From Alitta virens (Eukaryota > Annelida > Polychaeta > Phyllodocida > Nereididae): a DNA stretch of 64,000 nt. Below, piece after piece: positions 1 through 13,646 of the stretch. The notes beneath the pieces were generated by a model, which saw only the letters and a list, made by a program, of their open reading frames with translations, had not been told where the DNA came from and made no database searches. The stretch is taken from the NCBI GenBank assembly GCA_932294295.1, contig OW028573.1:69417829-69481828 (forward strand), in the 5' to 3' direction. Each line of letters opens with the position of its first letter. Within the stretch, counting starts at the first letter, position 1. Both the position numbers and the translations under genes were made by a program.

Positions 1-3000
1 TGTTATTACTCAAAGTCAAAATTACAAAATTCTCCATTCATTGATAACATGACAAATGGAGCGGAAGGACAAAATTGTCCCCAAGCAAGGCTGGGGGTGA
101 TGTAATGCATTGGTGAGCTGTCCATCAATCTGGAGTGAGCTCAACAGCATCTGTTGGTTGCTGCAGCAGTAGCAGCAACAGGATGGAGGGATGGATGGGA
201 TGAGGGCCTTCCTCAAGGTGGTTCTCTCTATTATCACCCATCGCCCTGACATGCTAGGGCGGGAATTTTTGGCAGCCTATCTTCCTCGTTTCTTCCCAAC
301 AGAATTATAATCTCCCCTTCGCAAATACTCCAGAGGTTGTCAGTTTCCAGCACTTCATCATGCAGTATTGATTATCTTCCTGGAACTCTGCTGCTGGAAA
401 ACAAGCAGTCAAGACAAGGGCCACCACAAGGTTCTCCTCTATATCTCCACATATCTGCCTAGCTTTGCAACAATCTCAGCTACGTATTGTCTGTTAAAAT
501 TTATCATTAAGATAGATGCCTTGACATGCCAGTTCACAGTAGGGCAGTGGTTATATCTGGAACAAAACAATAGCATAGAGCAGCTCACTGCATGGAACTG
601 GTAGCCACCTGCCATCTTGATTTTTAGAAGATGGGGCTGGAACTTCAGAGTCAGCCAAATTGAGTATACCAATCACACAGTAAATTACTGACGCAGCACT
701 TCCTCGAAATGGCGTGATGACCAACCATTACTATGCAATGCTGTACAACCTAATTATAGCAAAAAAGCAAGGACAGGATATATCTGGACGAATAAAACAA
801 CTTAACAAGGCCGGTCAGGCATGGAGGCTTGCATGGAGGTCTGCCAGGTCTGTCAGGCAAAGAGAATGGGGAGGTGCATCAAATTAGCTAATGGTTTGGA
901 CATGGGCCGCCTTGGTCTGGCATGGCTGGCGGAGGAAGGATGCTGCTTCATTCCTCTTCACTGTGGCTGCCAATTACCAATGTTGTCGTGATGACCCAGC
1001 ATCAATCATTTCTCAAGCCACAATAAAATAAATAACATGCCTTAGTCCGCGAATCAATATGACAGAGAGGATCTGCTTGATCAATCATCACTCAAACAGC
1101 TCTTCCTCATTATCACACCATCAGCAAAAAATGCAGGCATGGAGGCCATCCTGCTGAATCCGCCATTGGGCCACCTCTGTTTTGGTGCCACATCCACTAA
1201 AACAACATTCATCAACTTCATCATGCATTTAAACTTTCAACACATTCAGATAATTTAAGCATGCATGCAGATTAGCAGCGAACTAACTTCCACCATGATT
1301 CATCTCTATAATCAATGTACTGTTTACATTAGTCCTGACTTGTTCTTATATTACCGTTTTTTCTATTAATCAATTTTCATACTTTACATTTTTCAACTTT
1401 GAGGACAAGCGCCATAATTCACCTTAAAAGTGACCATTATAGCTACAGGTAAAAAACACCAGCTGCTTCAACATCAACGAGTGTTGCTGCATCTGCAGGA
1501 ATGCTATCCAGTCAGGATGCATCCAAATCTATGTCAAGATCAATAACAAACAGCACAAAACACAAGGCAATCTATCATAAACCAGATCACGGTGTTTTTG
1601 TTGCTGTCGATGTGGAAGTCAGCTGGCAAAAAAGTGCTGACAAAGAGTGACACCTCGTAATTTAGTGTAGGCAGAAACCTACAACCATGGCCGTAGATTA
1701 CACGGCCTCTGGTTTGATGTTATCAGATTATCTAAGATTACAGCAGCTGCGCCAAATCTAGGCCCCAATCCGATTACTTACACATTTCGATAGTAAAGCA
1801 AGGGACATCTGCTTTCATAATAACATAATTGCGACTGTAACATACAATTTGTGACATTTTATTAAGCCTCGTAACTCATTTTGGAGACAAATGCATTAAA
1901 TATTAATAGACGAGGCTTCAGCCATTCAAATCAATGGCAAATGTACTTAATTTCCATAATGCGCTTTTATACCAGGTTTATTCAAATAACTATTTAAACA
2001 AGGTTGAGCAAATCCACCTGAACTAAAGCACCACTCATCTTAATGCTATTCAACAGTCATTTTGATTTATTCTTTCGTAGTATAAACTGTATTAATTTCA
2101 CATCATTTACAGGGGGTCAAGCTGGCTGTCAGGGAGATTGCTCTTGGTGATGTAGATCAAACAAAGATGCTAATCCAAGCTGCTGTGGCTGCTGCAAACG
2201 GGCACCTCAAGCACAGTGATAATCACATGGCTGCCTTGATCCGTCTCAATTAATAACATCAGCTAGACAGCCGGCTGCAAAAGCAATGCCACCAGCATCT
2301 AGATAACTGACAGGCATGCAGCAGCAGCAGTGGTAGCAGCAGCAGCAGCAGCAGCAGCTATTTTGGGAAGAGCAGCACATGAGATACACAAACATGCACC
2401 CTGGACCAAATGTCTACATGAAATGATAGCAGGCAGGATGCTGTCCACGGCAGCTGCCTCCAACCAATCTGACGATACTGCATCCTCCGGAACAACCACA
2501 CTGATCCAGGCTGATTTGATTTTTGCCAATGCTTCCCAAAGCTGCAGAAACAGAGTCCCCCTGGGTAAGTCCTTTCTGGGCAGAATATTTGACAAGCATC
2601 TCAGAGACAGCCTTGGGCACTTCGGTCAGAGATATCGGTTGATCATTCTGCAAATGAAATGCATGAGGAGGCATCTGGGGTAAACATCTGAAGACCTGTT
2701 ATTCTGTTGGGGTAGATGATATGGATAAGCAACAATCCCTTCAAGATTATTACAGTTTTTGCAAAATGCAATGATATGAGCTAGACCGAAATATTGCTGT
2801 TATTTGAAAGCACGCCGAGGCAGTTTGTCGGACTAGATATGAGCCTTACCATCAGACTGTTTATCACAGAGGGATATAATCACAATGACGAAACAATGAC
2901 GAAACAATCAAGAGTACATTAACGTCATTGAGGACGTGGCAATGGCACCGAGGTTACGTCACTGGAATCGGGAGAACGGGAACAATGATAATGACAGTTG

Positions 3001-5863
3001 GTTCAAGGCTTGGCTGTCACCTTTTGCAGACATCTGCATGTTTGCATGAATGTGTCATTAATTAGGCGGGCTACTATTGCTGCAGGATCCCACAGCTTCA
3101 TGCACTTGCGGACCACAAGGGCATCAATATGAGTGCACTCCCCAGACACCCAGCAAATCACAGCCATCTTTGCTCCGCATCGATCCCACTCTTGGTTACA
3201 AGGAATGCGTCTTAGGAGACACGCACTCATGTCCGAACCAAGATGTTTATCCCTTCCCAAAATAGTGGCAGGTCAATAGGAGAGAAATCGCTGATGGCCA
3301 AAGATCACCCAGTGGACAAGAGCACTCTGCAGGGTCCCCATCATGTTCAAGCCTAATGCCATCGAGGATAATAACATTAACCTTGTGATGATATTGCACC
3401 AATATTGGCATCCAATTATGTAGAGATGCTGTATTGCTACTGGAACCGTGATTTCCTCCAGCTACAGAGAAAATGCAGCATACTTCATCACCGAGTACTA
3501 CGGTTAGGGCAAAACAAGAGGCTATAATTAAACGCCATACATCCAACAAAATACCTGACCTATTTTTCTGGGCTTGCTTCACAGAAGCAAAGGCAAGGCA
3601 GGCCGATTCAGGCACCCACAATAAATACGCAAAAGGTAGCCAAGGATGCAACGCACTCAGTACAGTGCTAAGTAGAACCAATATTGGTTGCATACAGAGC
3701 AACAAGGTGGTATGTGTAGGCCTTAGGAGTCGCTATGTCGTTGAGATAGTTTCTTTTAGCTGCAGAACATCCCCATCCAGCATCTGCAAGGGTCCCACGA
3801 GTCACAGAGCAGATATAATCTGATATGAAATCCTGTTGGTCTCATACATTGGTTGCCAGTGGTTGGGAAGAGGAGGGGGCTGCAGCAACCATCTGCTGGA
3901 GCTACCAAAATAGATGAACGTCAACCTGCAAGGCCTCCTCATTAACCCAACTTCTGAGAGACCATAACACACCCACCGACCATGCAGCGGGAGGAGTTGA
4001 AGTGGGCCTCATGGTGTCATGGACGCATATAGACTGAAGGTGTTCAGAAAAACAAGCAGCAAGGCTCTGGACAGCATCAGTGTGATAACATGATGGGCCA
4101 CATGTAGCAGTACTACAACAAGTCTTGATGTTGCTGCTGCTGCTGCTGCTGAGCTTGCTAATAATATTTGCCCACTCAGCAAAAATGCACGCACAAGTCG
4201 TGCAGGTCAATCATGCAGTGCAGTGCACGTGAGTGCATCCCTGTTGGAGTACTACTGCTACTGCTGCAAATACATCATTGCCATCGAAACTGTAGAATGA
4301 CTAGTGCACAAACGAGGCCAACAGCTGCACCAGGCTGCTGCTGCTGCATCAGAAAAATCACCATTCCTATAATAAAATTTCACCATTCCTCAACTTATTT
4401 CTTGAAGAACTATGCTCACTCTATAAGTAGCTAAAGCACGGCACTGAGGCATTCTTTGTTAGAATTTCATAAGTTCAAGGTGTTCACAAGGACACGTTAA
4501 CAAGCATACTTCTAGCTGCTAATCAATAAATCACACCCTGCCATTATATATCATATTGAACTTAAAAGCCTCAAAACTTCACCTGAAGTATAACTCACTA
4601 CAGTGTATATGTATCTGTGATAGTGGTGCACATAATACCTCAATAAAATAGAATCTGACAGACTCATAAATGTGGTAATTGGGAAATTTTCAAAATGAAA
4701 ATTGTATTCACTGCAAGTCTGCAACTTTCTGTACATATTTCAATTGAAACATGTTTGTGTACAAGCAATTTTTGTAATCACATAGTGATTCCACTAATGG
4801 AAGCAGGGGAGATGACATTTCATACGAAAATTGAGTTTCATATTGAAATGTCAACTATCATTAAGTCAAACAATATGGGTAATGTCATTACGTCCAAGTT
4901 ATGGTCCATTGCATTTAATCTCGGGAAAACTATGGACGGCAAAATGTTACTGCTATACATCTATTTATAGTAATAAAAGGCCGTCTGCATGATGAAATAT
5001 TATTGGGTACTGAATGGATGATGTCGGAGGCAAATGAAACTTTAGGCTGAGTGGTCAGCCGGTGCACTGATGAGTCTATTAAATGATTCAAATGAAATTG
5101 AATAAAGAAGCAAGAAAAAAACATAGCGTAAATATATTCAGTCACAGATTAAATTTACATGAGCCGAGTCAAAATGTATGCATTTGAAAGGCAACTTTAG
5201 CATGATTATTTATTTTGTTATCCCCCCCCCCCCCCCCAAATCGTATTTCTATTGTATTGGAATATGCTCGTAGATCATCTTCCCCCCCCCCCCAACCCTT
5301 CCTGTGAGAGTGTCAGAACCCCTGTTTAATTATTTCCAAGGGTTCATTCCCAGTAGACAACAATGCCACCAATCGCAAATCAACAAAATGCAGATCGGTA
5401 ATAATATTGGCCTTCTTGCTATGAATGCTGGCTGTCATTTCATATTCCTTACCTAGTCAACAATATGTGTGATTATACATAGAATGTACTGAATGTCAAT
5501 TTTAAAGACGCGGGAAAAATTTCTAGAAGAGGAGTGCGTAATGCAATGCTTCTTGCAAGGACAAACCATCTGCCATTTGCATCCGCAGCTGACCCGCCGA
5601 CTGTGACTCACCCAACATCAGAAAGCACACGCTCTTTTCTTTGACATAAACACAGCGCAATGACAGAGCACAGGCATTCATGCGAAACGTATTATCAAGG
5701 AACAATCTTTCATTTTCATTGCAATACACACGAAGATAACTGACTGGCAGGGGCACTCGAGGCGCACAGCAACTGCCAAGCAGCCGTCGATCATTCATCC
5801 TGTGCAGTCTGCAGCAGCCGACAACAAATATCGCACAGAACGACAAAGAACAACCATACTCAC
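1..5863 (-). other. Probable intron 1 of the ERG-type channel gene; no exon recognised
   Basis: This stretch lies downstream, on the minus strand, of the channel's first coding exon, so it is inferred to be intronic. I looked for the next ERG exon (start of the PAS domain) and did not find it. It holds CAG/CTG tracts (about 2314-2361 and 4133-4152), poly-C runs at 5222-5237 and 5282-5293, and several open frames of 60-152 codons with no recognisable domain. The sequence is less AT-rich than the 6-9.6 kb region and shows no obvious transposon ends. Confidence 0.5.
2314..2361. repeat. (CAG)n trinucleotide tract
   Basis: An interrupted run of CAG units on the plus strand, the longest in the left part of the window. 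It produces artificial poly-Ala, poly-Ser or poly-Gln frames and should not be read as coding. Confidence 0.9.
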
Positions 5864-5939
5864 TTTGGCCATCAAATTTTCGGATAATGGTATCGATGAA
5901 AGTGTTCGGTGGAGCAACATGGCCCCTTCTTATAGGCAT
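5864..5939 (-). CDS. First coding exon of an ERG-type voltage-gated K+ channel (KCNH2/6/7 family)
   Basis: Seen: the minus-strand ATG opens [18 protein letters not shown], then IRKFDGQ, and after 25 codons plus one base meets a consensus donor (A|GTGAGT). Known: the vertebrate ERG (KCNH2) N-terminus is nearly the same peptide, the PAS-cap, and its first coding exon also ends after 76 coding bases. The match in sequence and exon phase makes the call firm although only the first exon is present. The PAS-cap helps set slow deactivation of these plasma-membrane channels. The PAS, six-transmembrane, pore and cyclic-nucleotide-binding-homology exons must lie beyond coordinate 1. The reading frame runs on past the donor to 5523, but that part has no ERG similarity and is read-through into the intron. 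Confidence 0.88.
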
Positions 5940-8900
5940 TTTGAGGTAAAATTCCTACATAAAGCTGGATAACTCGCTCCCTCACGTTGCCATCGTTCAT
6001 GTATTTACAATGGTGCCTCACAACGCACTGGTGTTACTCCGCCCGTCCTTTTTGCTGTCTCAAAATATCCTACCGCGTCTCAAAAATATCCTTACCGCGT
6101 CTCTGACAATTAATCCACTAAAGTCTCTCATGTTGGTTCTTTGTAATTGTATACGGCTAACATCAACATTCATGGACTGAGTGGTATAGCGATGCTTCCT
6201 GGGTCCCACACAAGCGCTGAATGTGTGGTCTGCCCAACCGAACTACTTGATGCGGGCCTGCTGCTGCTGCTGCCGCCATGGCGCTCTTGTCGCAAGATCA
6301 TCTACAGCACCCACCTTGTGATTGCCGCCTCCAAGCTGGGGCAATGGAAACTAAATTTTCGACTTAATTTGCAATTTGGATTTTCCTCTGCCACAGCTTA
6401 TTTATTTAGGCCTACTGTCGTACTGACATATTTACGATGCAAATTATTCAATGAATTAAATTAAGAATTGCATTTGTAATTATATTTAATTACTCCCTTT
6501 GTAAACACCCGAAAAATATGAATGGCCTATAATAGATAATATTTACCAATGAAATGTGTTTGTCCAATCAGATCTCTCAGACTGCCAATATTTTATTAGG
6601 GCCTAGATATCTATATATTTTGGACAGGAAAAAATTATATTGGATTAAACAAAATTATATGAGATTCAAAAAGTCATACTGGACAGAAAAAAGTTATTTT
6701 GGATCCCTGTCATTTGACTATATCCAGTTATGGGAATTAATAGGTTTTTTTATAGTTATCTGAAACAGATGCAAAGTCGACCATAGAGTTATAACACCTC
6801 GTCAAATATAGCTTTTCTTCCCATATATATATCAATATATTTATATGAGACTCCTTGCCACAAGTCGTATGATATTTTCTTTTGTATATATATTGTCTGG
6901 CTATTTAAAAAATCTATCTAAATTGTGTAGACAGGGTATATACCTATGCATAAGGGTGCTCTAAAATTGGTGGTTTTTTTAAAATGCTTTCGAAATATTT
7001 CTCCCCGGAGCTTTTCCCATTGATAAAAATCAACTACCATGCAAAAGTTCAGCTCCAAATTTTGAGTTTAAGCCTTGCCAACACCCACTTGAAGTTTCAA
7101 TGCTAATCACAAAAAAAGGAACCAGGTCTTAAAAACGATAACAACACACTGCTCCTTGGGAAACCTATTTCTAAACTTGTTCAACACAGCATCCTCACCA
7201 AGGAAGATGTTCTCAAACATTTCTTCTATTTTAAGAAAAAAGCACTGCCTTTGTAGCAAACCCTCATCCCTCATGCTTGTATTGCTCAGCAAGCGTACGG
7301 AAACAGTAACGGATGGTGAGAATGTCCATAAGCTTTCCTGGCCAGATTATATTCACTCAACCAGAATGCTATCTTAGTCTTTTTGTAATAGTAGGATAAA
7401 TTTATATCACAGGTCAATTAGTAGTGCAATGAAACTTCAAACTTGGCTATTATATAACAGCGTATTTAATATTAGGTTCACATAAACTCATGTAGGACAC
7501 TTGAGGAAACCAAATTTAATAATGTGATCACAAAGATCAGACTATTTGAATATAAACAATGAGGATATAAGGCATGTAGAGCAAAATGTCACAAGTTAAT
7601 TTGAGTGCATTCTTCCATTTCAAAATAAGAATAAACTGTCACTTCATACTGCGCATATTGTTGACACGCTATCCCAGATTTTTGCAAATGCAAACTTTTT
7701 TACTTTTATGTAAGAATAATTTAAATGTGTGTTGAGAGCTACACAAATAAAGTAAACATAACCTTTTAACTGAAACAAAAACCACTGTATGATGGTGTTC
7801 GAGCCCATACAAATTTAAAGCTATCATACCGCATATTTCAAGTTTGATGGCAAGGCTTAGAATGGAGAAATTCACCTAATTTTTTTCACAAATTTCATAA
7901 AATGACAAGTGGAATGGGACAAACTCTGGGGAGCAAGAGTTTTTTTACCTTCAGTTATTTTGGAGCTTTCTACTATACATTAAAACAATCTTTACCCGAC
8001 ACAGACCTTGTATCACAGGATATGTGCGTATAACAATATTATACTATGCTTTGTATGAATACATATATTATTTTCATACATCTTCATAAATGTTTGTTCA
8101 TAATGTACTTTTAAAAAGAGCAGGTCTCTCTGACTGTTTCCATAAAGTGAAAGAACTGGGACTGAACATTGATTTGTTAATAGTACTATATTCGCTATAA
8201 TTCAGTCTTCTGTACATATTCTGTAGTCATAACCTATGTAGTATTTGTAGTGAAAGATGAATATTTTTGTCTCTTTCCATTTTTTTGTTTTGACACATGA
8301 TATTGAGGTTGTCAATAAATTATATATATGTATATTTATTGTGCTTCAGAAATCGCCAAGAAAGGCCTAGATCACGTGGTCTAGTATTTTAAATTGATGG
8401 CATGGGATTTTGGAAACAAATAGAACTCGCCAAATGTAGCCTTCATAACTGCAGAATTTCCTGTAACAAGAAAAAAAAAGAAAAAGAAAAGAAAAAAGAT
8501 ATCTGGCAATGTAAGCAGCACTTCAGATGTCAACGTACAGGAAATATGGCACTAAGCAGAGAAATGGGAGTGTTTAATTTTCCAGTGTGAAATGGAATGA
8601 ATGCAAATACAACAAAATAATTTATATAAAAAAAACCTTCAATATAAAGATGTACCAGACTTGTATGTAGTTGACAGTAGATATTAATGACATGTAAACA
8701 TACTATTAATATTAAACAAATATATATTTAAAAAATTGACAGGACTTGAACTGCTGCACTCCCCATGTGGTCAACTAAAAGAATGTGGTAACTAAGGACT
8801 TTATCCAAAATTGGCTAAGCTATGATCACTGTAGAGCTTATTTGTGTGAATTATCATGATTTTGGAAAAAATATCTTTTCATCTGACATTATTTACAAAA

Positions 8901-9600
8901 TAATTACATAATATATGCAGTCTTAAGATTTCATATATATATTTTTTAAAGATATATATATATATATATTTTTTTTTAAATTTTCACCAAAACAAAGTGT
9001 TCAACATTTATGTGTGATACAGATCCCAATCTCCTATATATCTGGCATTGACAAAGCTTAGGTCTAGACGCCAGATATAAAAAATCTTGGTCTAAATTAG
9101 CATTGATCTAATTAAACCTACTCTTGCACAACAATGTGCTGCCTTCAGCTTTGGTGAATTACCCACGCAGATTTAAAACATTAGACAGTTTTAAAAGATG
9201 TTTGCGTATCGGATATATATATTCTTTTTTTTTCTTTGCAGTAATTTTAGCATCCTCTAGATGTCAGCATTGACTTGCAGATCTTCTTCCTCCACCCTGT
9301 GCTGCAGTGTGCATTAAATGCCTGTCTACCTGGTTCTGGTTAGATAATCAGCTCACCCTCTATTGAGGTATCTTTGTATTACCAGTAGTAAATATTAGGC
9401 CTGCATTTATTTCGCTACGTAAATTCAAAATTATATTTTATACATTTTATTACCGCTGTTTGATAATGCCTGACCTCTGTATATATATAATGGTTGAATG
9501 GTTCACCCAGCTTCTCAGTATGGCAATGTGAAGTTGAGAAGTTACGGCAGGTGGCAGCATTAGCAAAATTTAGCCTCCTGGTGGGATATTTGTTAACTAA
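5940..9600. other. Intergenic region between two divergent genes
   Basis: This region lies between the ERG channel exon (minus) and the J-protein gene (plus), so it must contain both promoters. The first 400 bases hold the channel 5' UTR and upstream DNA, including a CTG/CCG-rich patch near 6259-6280. From about 6400 it is AT-rich, with short ATATAT runs (about 8930-8970) and an A-rich tract at 8468-8500. I see no coding exon, RNA gene or clear transposon here. Confidence 0.6.
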
Positions 9601-9614
9601 TGAACGGAAGTCTG

Positions 9615-9634
9615 GAAGCTTCGGTTTGACGTCA
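9615..9634 (+). promoter_or_regulatory. Heat-shock-like element and perfect CRE palindrome upstream of the J-protein gene
   Basis: GAAGCTTC at 9615-9622 is a two-unit nGAAnnTTCn arrangement, and TGACGTCA at 9627-9634 is a perfect cAMP-response element. They sit about 130-150 bases before the start codon, where a promoter is expected. HSF1 control of DNAJB1-type genes is well known. The heat-shock site has only two good units, so its strength is uncertain. No TATA box was picked out. Confidence 0.45.
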
Positions 9635-9766
9635 TGTAGAAAACTCGAGAAAACTGTGGAGGTTTCTTTTCGTAACATATTTGACAGCGAACTGAGCTGA
9701 CGTGTTAGAACTAGACAGTCATTGAACGAGAGCCAGTGCGTCAGGAACGCCTGAGCAGCTACGAAG

Positions 9767-11545
9767 ATGGGAAAGGATTACTACACAATACTAGGCATCA
9801 CTAACAAAGGTGCCACCGAAGATGAGATCAAAAAGGCGTATCGCAAAATGGCACTCAAATACCACCCTGACAAGAACAAATCGCCGGGTGCCGAGGAGAA
9901 GTTTAAGGAGGTGGCTGAAGCTTACGAAGTTCTCAGTGATCCCAAGAAACGTGAGATTTATGACAAGTTCGGAGAAGAAGGATTAAAAGGAGGAGCAGGA
10001 AATTCTGACGCAGGACAAGATGGGGGCAACTTTACGTACACTTTCCACGGAGACCCCCATGAAACTTTCCGAATGTTTTTCGGGGACGAGAATCCTTTCG
10101 CAGGCTTCTTTAATTTCGGAGGGCCTGGAGGAGGAGGTCCCAGCAGCAGTCGCATGTTCTTCAGCACAGGGGGTGACCCCATGGACGTTGATGACGACCC
10201 TTTCGGGGGCTTCGGAGGCCTGGGTGGCTTCCCAGGGGGACCTCGTATGGGTCATCATGGGGGCGGGGGCCGTAAAAGACAGGACCCTCCTGTAGTCCAC
10301 GACCTTCATGTATCATTAGAAGAAATTTTCAAGGGGACAACGAAGAAAATGAAGATCACAAAGAAAGTTATATGCCCAGATGGGCGGACTGTGCGGCCTG
10401 AGGAGAAAGTATTGACTGTTGAGATCAAACCGGGTTGGAAGGCTGGCACCAAAATTACTTTCCCAAAGGAGGGTGACCAAGCTCCTAATAAAATCCCTGC
10501 TGACATTGTTTTTATTGTAAAAGACAAACCCCATCCTGTGTTCACCAGAGAAGGCTCTGACATCCGCTACAAAGCAAAAGTTGGTCTACGAGAGGTAAGT
10601 TTAATACAAACAGAACTTTCTAGAGCTTACTTGAACTACTTGCCAAGTGATCTGAATCTGATAAACTTCTACGTCATGTTTACATATATTTATGTACTGA
10701 AACCTGGGAATGTGCAGGGATAATGTCCATGACCTAGGTAGTGACTCAGGGCTCAGTTGCAGTATTTAATGAATTAAATCTTTGCAAGCTGCACAGGCTC
10801 AAGCTGAGTCAGTTGCCAGAGAATGCTGCTGAGGGTCTGAAAATAGCAAGATGTGCAAACATTGCTGAGTTGGCATAGAACCCTTGAACAAGGCTAGACA
10901 CTTGGAGGATGTTCTAGCAACTCTACAAATATTCGCGTACTATATCCTTCTAAATTTTGGCTGGCTAAAATAGCTATTGAGAAAGGGAAGTTGCAGGGGA
11001 GGGCTGAAAGTATGAGCTGAGGAGTTAATGCATAGTGTAGTGTTTGCAGAATTTAGCTATGTCAGCAATTACTTGACAGGATAAATGACTGTTGTTCTAG
11101 AGTTCTTTGTTCGGGTTCAACATACCATACAATGTGTAAGTTGGATGGCTGTTTCATCCTTCGTCTCCTTGCCATGGTCCCTGCCTGTCCTTATTAGCCC
11201 AACTGGTGCAGAAATACAGGACGTAAAGCCCTAATCACCCACCCCACCATACAATGTGTGTATATTACTGACATTAACCTTTAATGTTTTGCTGTTTTCC
11301 AGGCTCTTGTCGGAGGAAATGTAACTGTGCCAACCTTAGAGGGTCGCCGGGTGCCCTTAACAGTCAGAGACATTGTAAAACCAGGGACACTTCAGAAAAT
11401 TCAGGGTGAAGGACTACCTCTTCCAAAGCAACCACATAGGCGAGGAAATCTTATCGTGGAATTTGACATTCGCTTCCCAGATCATCTTTCACAGAGTGCT
11501 AAAGAAATCCTGGCTGATACTTTGCCAAGGACTAGCTATTCATAG
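9767..11545 (+). CDS. DnaJ homolog subfamily B (class B Hsp40, DNAJB1/4/5-like), two exons, complete
   Basis: Exons 9767-10594 and 11303-11545, phase 0 junction, donor GAG|GTAAGT and acceptor TTTCCAG|GCT, giving 356 aa. The J domain is at residues 4-69 with the HPD motif at 33-35, which stimulates Hsp70 ATPase. A Gly/Phe-rich linker follows (about 75-170), then the two beta-barrel client-binding domains (about 180-350). There is no CxxCxGxG zinc finger, so it is class B. Vertebrate DNAJB1/4/5 are 337-348 aa, so the gene is full length. It acts as a cytosolic or nuclear co-chaperone, delivering substrates to Hsp70. The open frame continues 43 codons past the donor, but the conserved C-terminal domain resumes only in exon 2, so splicing is clear. 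Which vertebrate paralog it corresponds to cannot be decided here. Confidence 0.95.
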
Positions 11546-12100
11546 ACTAATGTTTATTTACTTTATTTGTATATATAATTATATATACTTTATAATTTGT
11601 AAATTATACCATTCGCAGTCAAGAAATACTCTGCAGTATTTTGATGTTTTAATCAAAAAGTATTATGATGGCTGATGAAAACTGTGCTGGTGTGTAAATG
11701 AGACTGTGCATTTAGCATAGTTATCACATATCGATCGCATGAAATGGACAATTGCAAAGTTCTGTCATAAGTATTGTTACGCTGGAACCTTGTCTGGGAG
11801 AGGAGGTTAAAGTTCTGATGTATTCTGATGTAATGCCAAGTTAGTAAACTTCAAACCAAATGGAAGTCCTTGTTTTGTATGTTTACTTTAAACAGCATAT
11901 TTACCTAATTTAATTACAAAACCTGTTGGTGTATGTTTGTCTGTGTGCTGTATGTAATGCAGTATGTGTATATTTTGAATAATTTTATTTTGTTGATACA
12001 ATGAGTTTATGTTTCTGTTACACTTGTTGTCCAGCTTTTTCATAATCTGGAATATTGCCTGTTTGTTTCATAATTATGAGAATGGATTGGTAAAGCTTAA

Positions 12101-12106
12101 AATAAA
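12101..12106 (+). terminator. Candidate poly(A) signal of the J-protein gene
   Basis: AATAAA about 555 bases after the stop codon, followed by a T/GT-rich stretch (12130-12150). Other partial signals occur earlier in the 3' UTR, so this is the most likely of several. Confidence 0.45.
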
Positions 12107-12129
12107 ACTTATGATGCAAATGTTAAGTA

Positions 12130-13640
12130 TGTATTCTTTTTGTCTTTGGTGTCAAAGAGTTTTATGATAAGATTGATATTATCAATGTGGCGTCAGTTAC
12201 GACTAATGACCTCCATGGTTGTACATGTGTTCAATAATTGACTGATTGCTATTGAAGACAGTAGTGTTCAAGTGGTAAAGACATGGTCAGACCACAGTGC
12301 CACTTTCTTGAGACTGCCCAAGCTATGTAACCGTTGGAAATCATAACTTGACCTCAAACGTGGCAAAAAATTTCCTTTTCATTACTCTCGATTATTTTAG
12401 AAAATGCTCTTTTTCAAAGCATGTGAATTTCATACAATTATTTTAAGGAAATGCTATTCCTTCGTCGAAAACATGTGAATTCCATACAACTTATTAAAAA
12501 TGTTAGTAATGTTTCTAGAAAATGTTTCATTAACGTGATTCTCGTAGGGTCTGTGTACTGAACTAGCCTTACAGTGATCTCCCTACAAAAGTCTATTTTA
12601 CATATACTAAATTTACATTCATTGTGCCTCCAATGGAGCATATATAAATAACCTTGTTTCCATGGAGACCAAATCGGACAATGGATTATAAAACGTTCTC
12701 AAGTATATTTTACCAAATGTTTTAATTTCACAATTTATCAAGGGATTTGCTACTTCATGGTCGATATTCTCTGACAATGGCTCTTAAATTTCAAGGCAAT
12801 ATCTCATCATTACATTGCCTGCAAGAGTGATACAGAAGTTCCGAGCTTTTCTGCTATAAACCAACAGCACATTAAAAAAATAAAATCAAAATTTTGCATC
12901 AAATAACTATGGTTCTAACTAGTTAGTGCCAGGCTGCCTTTTTGATACATGTATTTAAAATACATTTTTTAAGAATACCTATCATAGTCTCCTCATGTAC
13001 AACGCTTTTAGACAATTATTTGTACAAATCCTCATGTACAACAATTAGCCATTATACATGAACTAAGCTGCGCTGGGATTGGTAGGCAGCCAGAAAGTGG
13101 GCGTGGCCTGAAGCGAAAGCGTCACGCCAGAAATCATGATCTGATTTGCTGTGTATGGTTTATACTTTATCAGTTTTCATCCGATTTTTATTCAAACATT
13201 TTCTGAAAATAAGGTCTTCATATACTGCATTTAGATAATTGTAGACGGAGCGCTATTTTTTTCCAGTGAATCATCATGGGGAAATAGGAAAACTGTTCAG
13301 TAGACATTTTTATTTGACACGTACAACATTTTCATGTGTACATAATGTCATGTCTCGCATGTAACCATTGTATTGTATGTTGGAACCATCAAACCAGATA
13401 TATTTATTTGTGATGTGACCACTATGACAAAGGTTGGAATAAAATTATGTTCTTATTTTTCACGATTAACTCTTTGGATGCTTTAATTTGATGTTTTGGA
13501 TGAATGAGTCCGAGAAAAACGGAGATAAACTTGAGCTTTATTACACAAAAAAAAAAAAAAACCACTACACTAAATGTTGTGAAACTAATATTAAAACCAA
13601 CTGCAGCCAGTCTGCAGCGAAATGGGTCAATAATATGGAA
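12130..13640. other. Intergenic, no gene seen
   Basis: AT-rich DNA after the J-protein 3' UTR. A GC-richer patch at about 13075-13130 contains the CCAAT-box complement ATTGG and GGGCGTGGCC, a promoter-like combination, but no coding exon follows it that I can recognise. A poly-A run lies at 13546-13561. Confidence 0.5.
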
Positions 13641-13646
13641 CTAGAA

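Noticed and set aside
2330..2683. Ala-rich frame next to the CAG tract
   Set aside because: It is produced by the trinucleotide repeat; both strands are open there.
3247..3705. 152-codon minus-strand open frame
   Set aside because: No domain, signal or splice support; it lies in a probable intron and its residue mix looks random.
5222..5293. Poly-C runs as functional G-quadruplex sites
   Set aside because: Long mononucleotide runs recur at many places (also 18059, 22100, 22480, 40021, 41335) and look like slippage tracts; length may also be unreliable.
10020..10563. Overlapping frames on both strands inside the J-protein exon
   Set aside because: Shadows of the G/F-rich coding exon.
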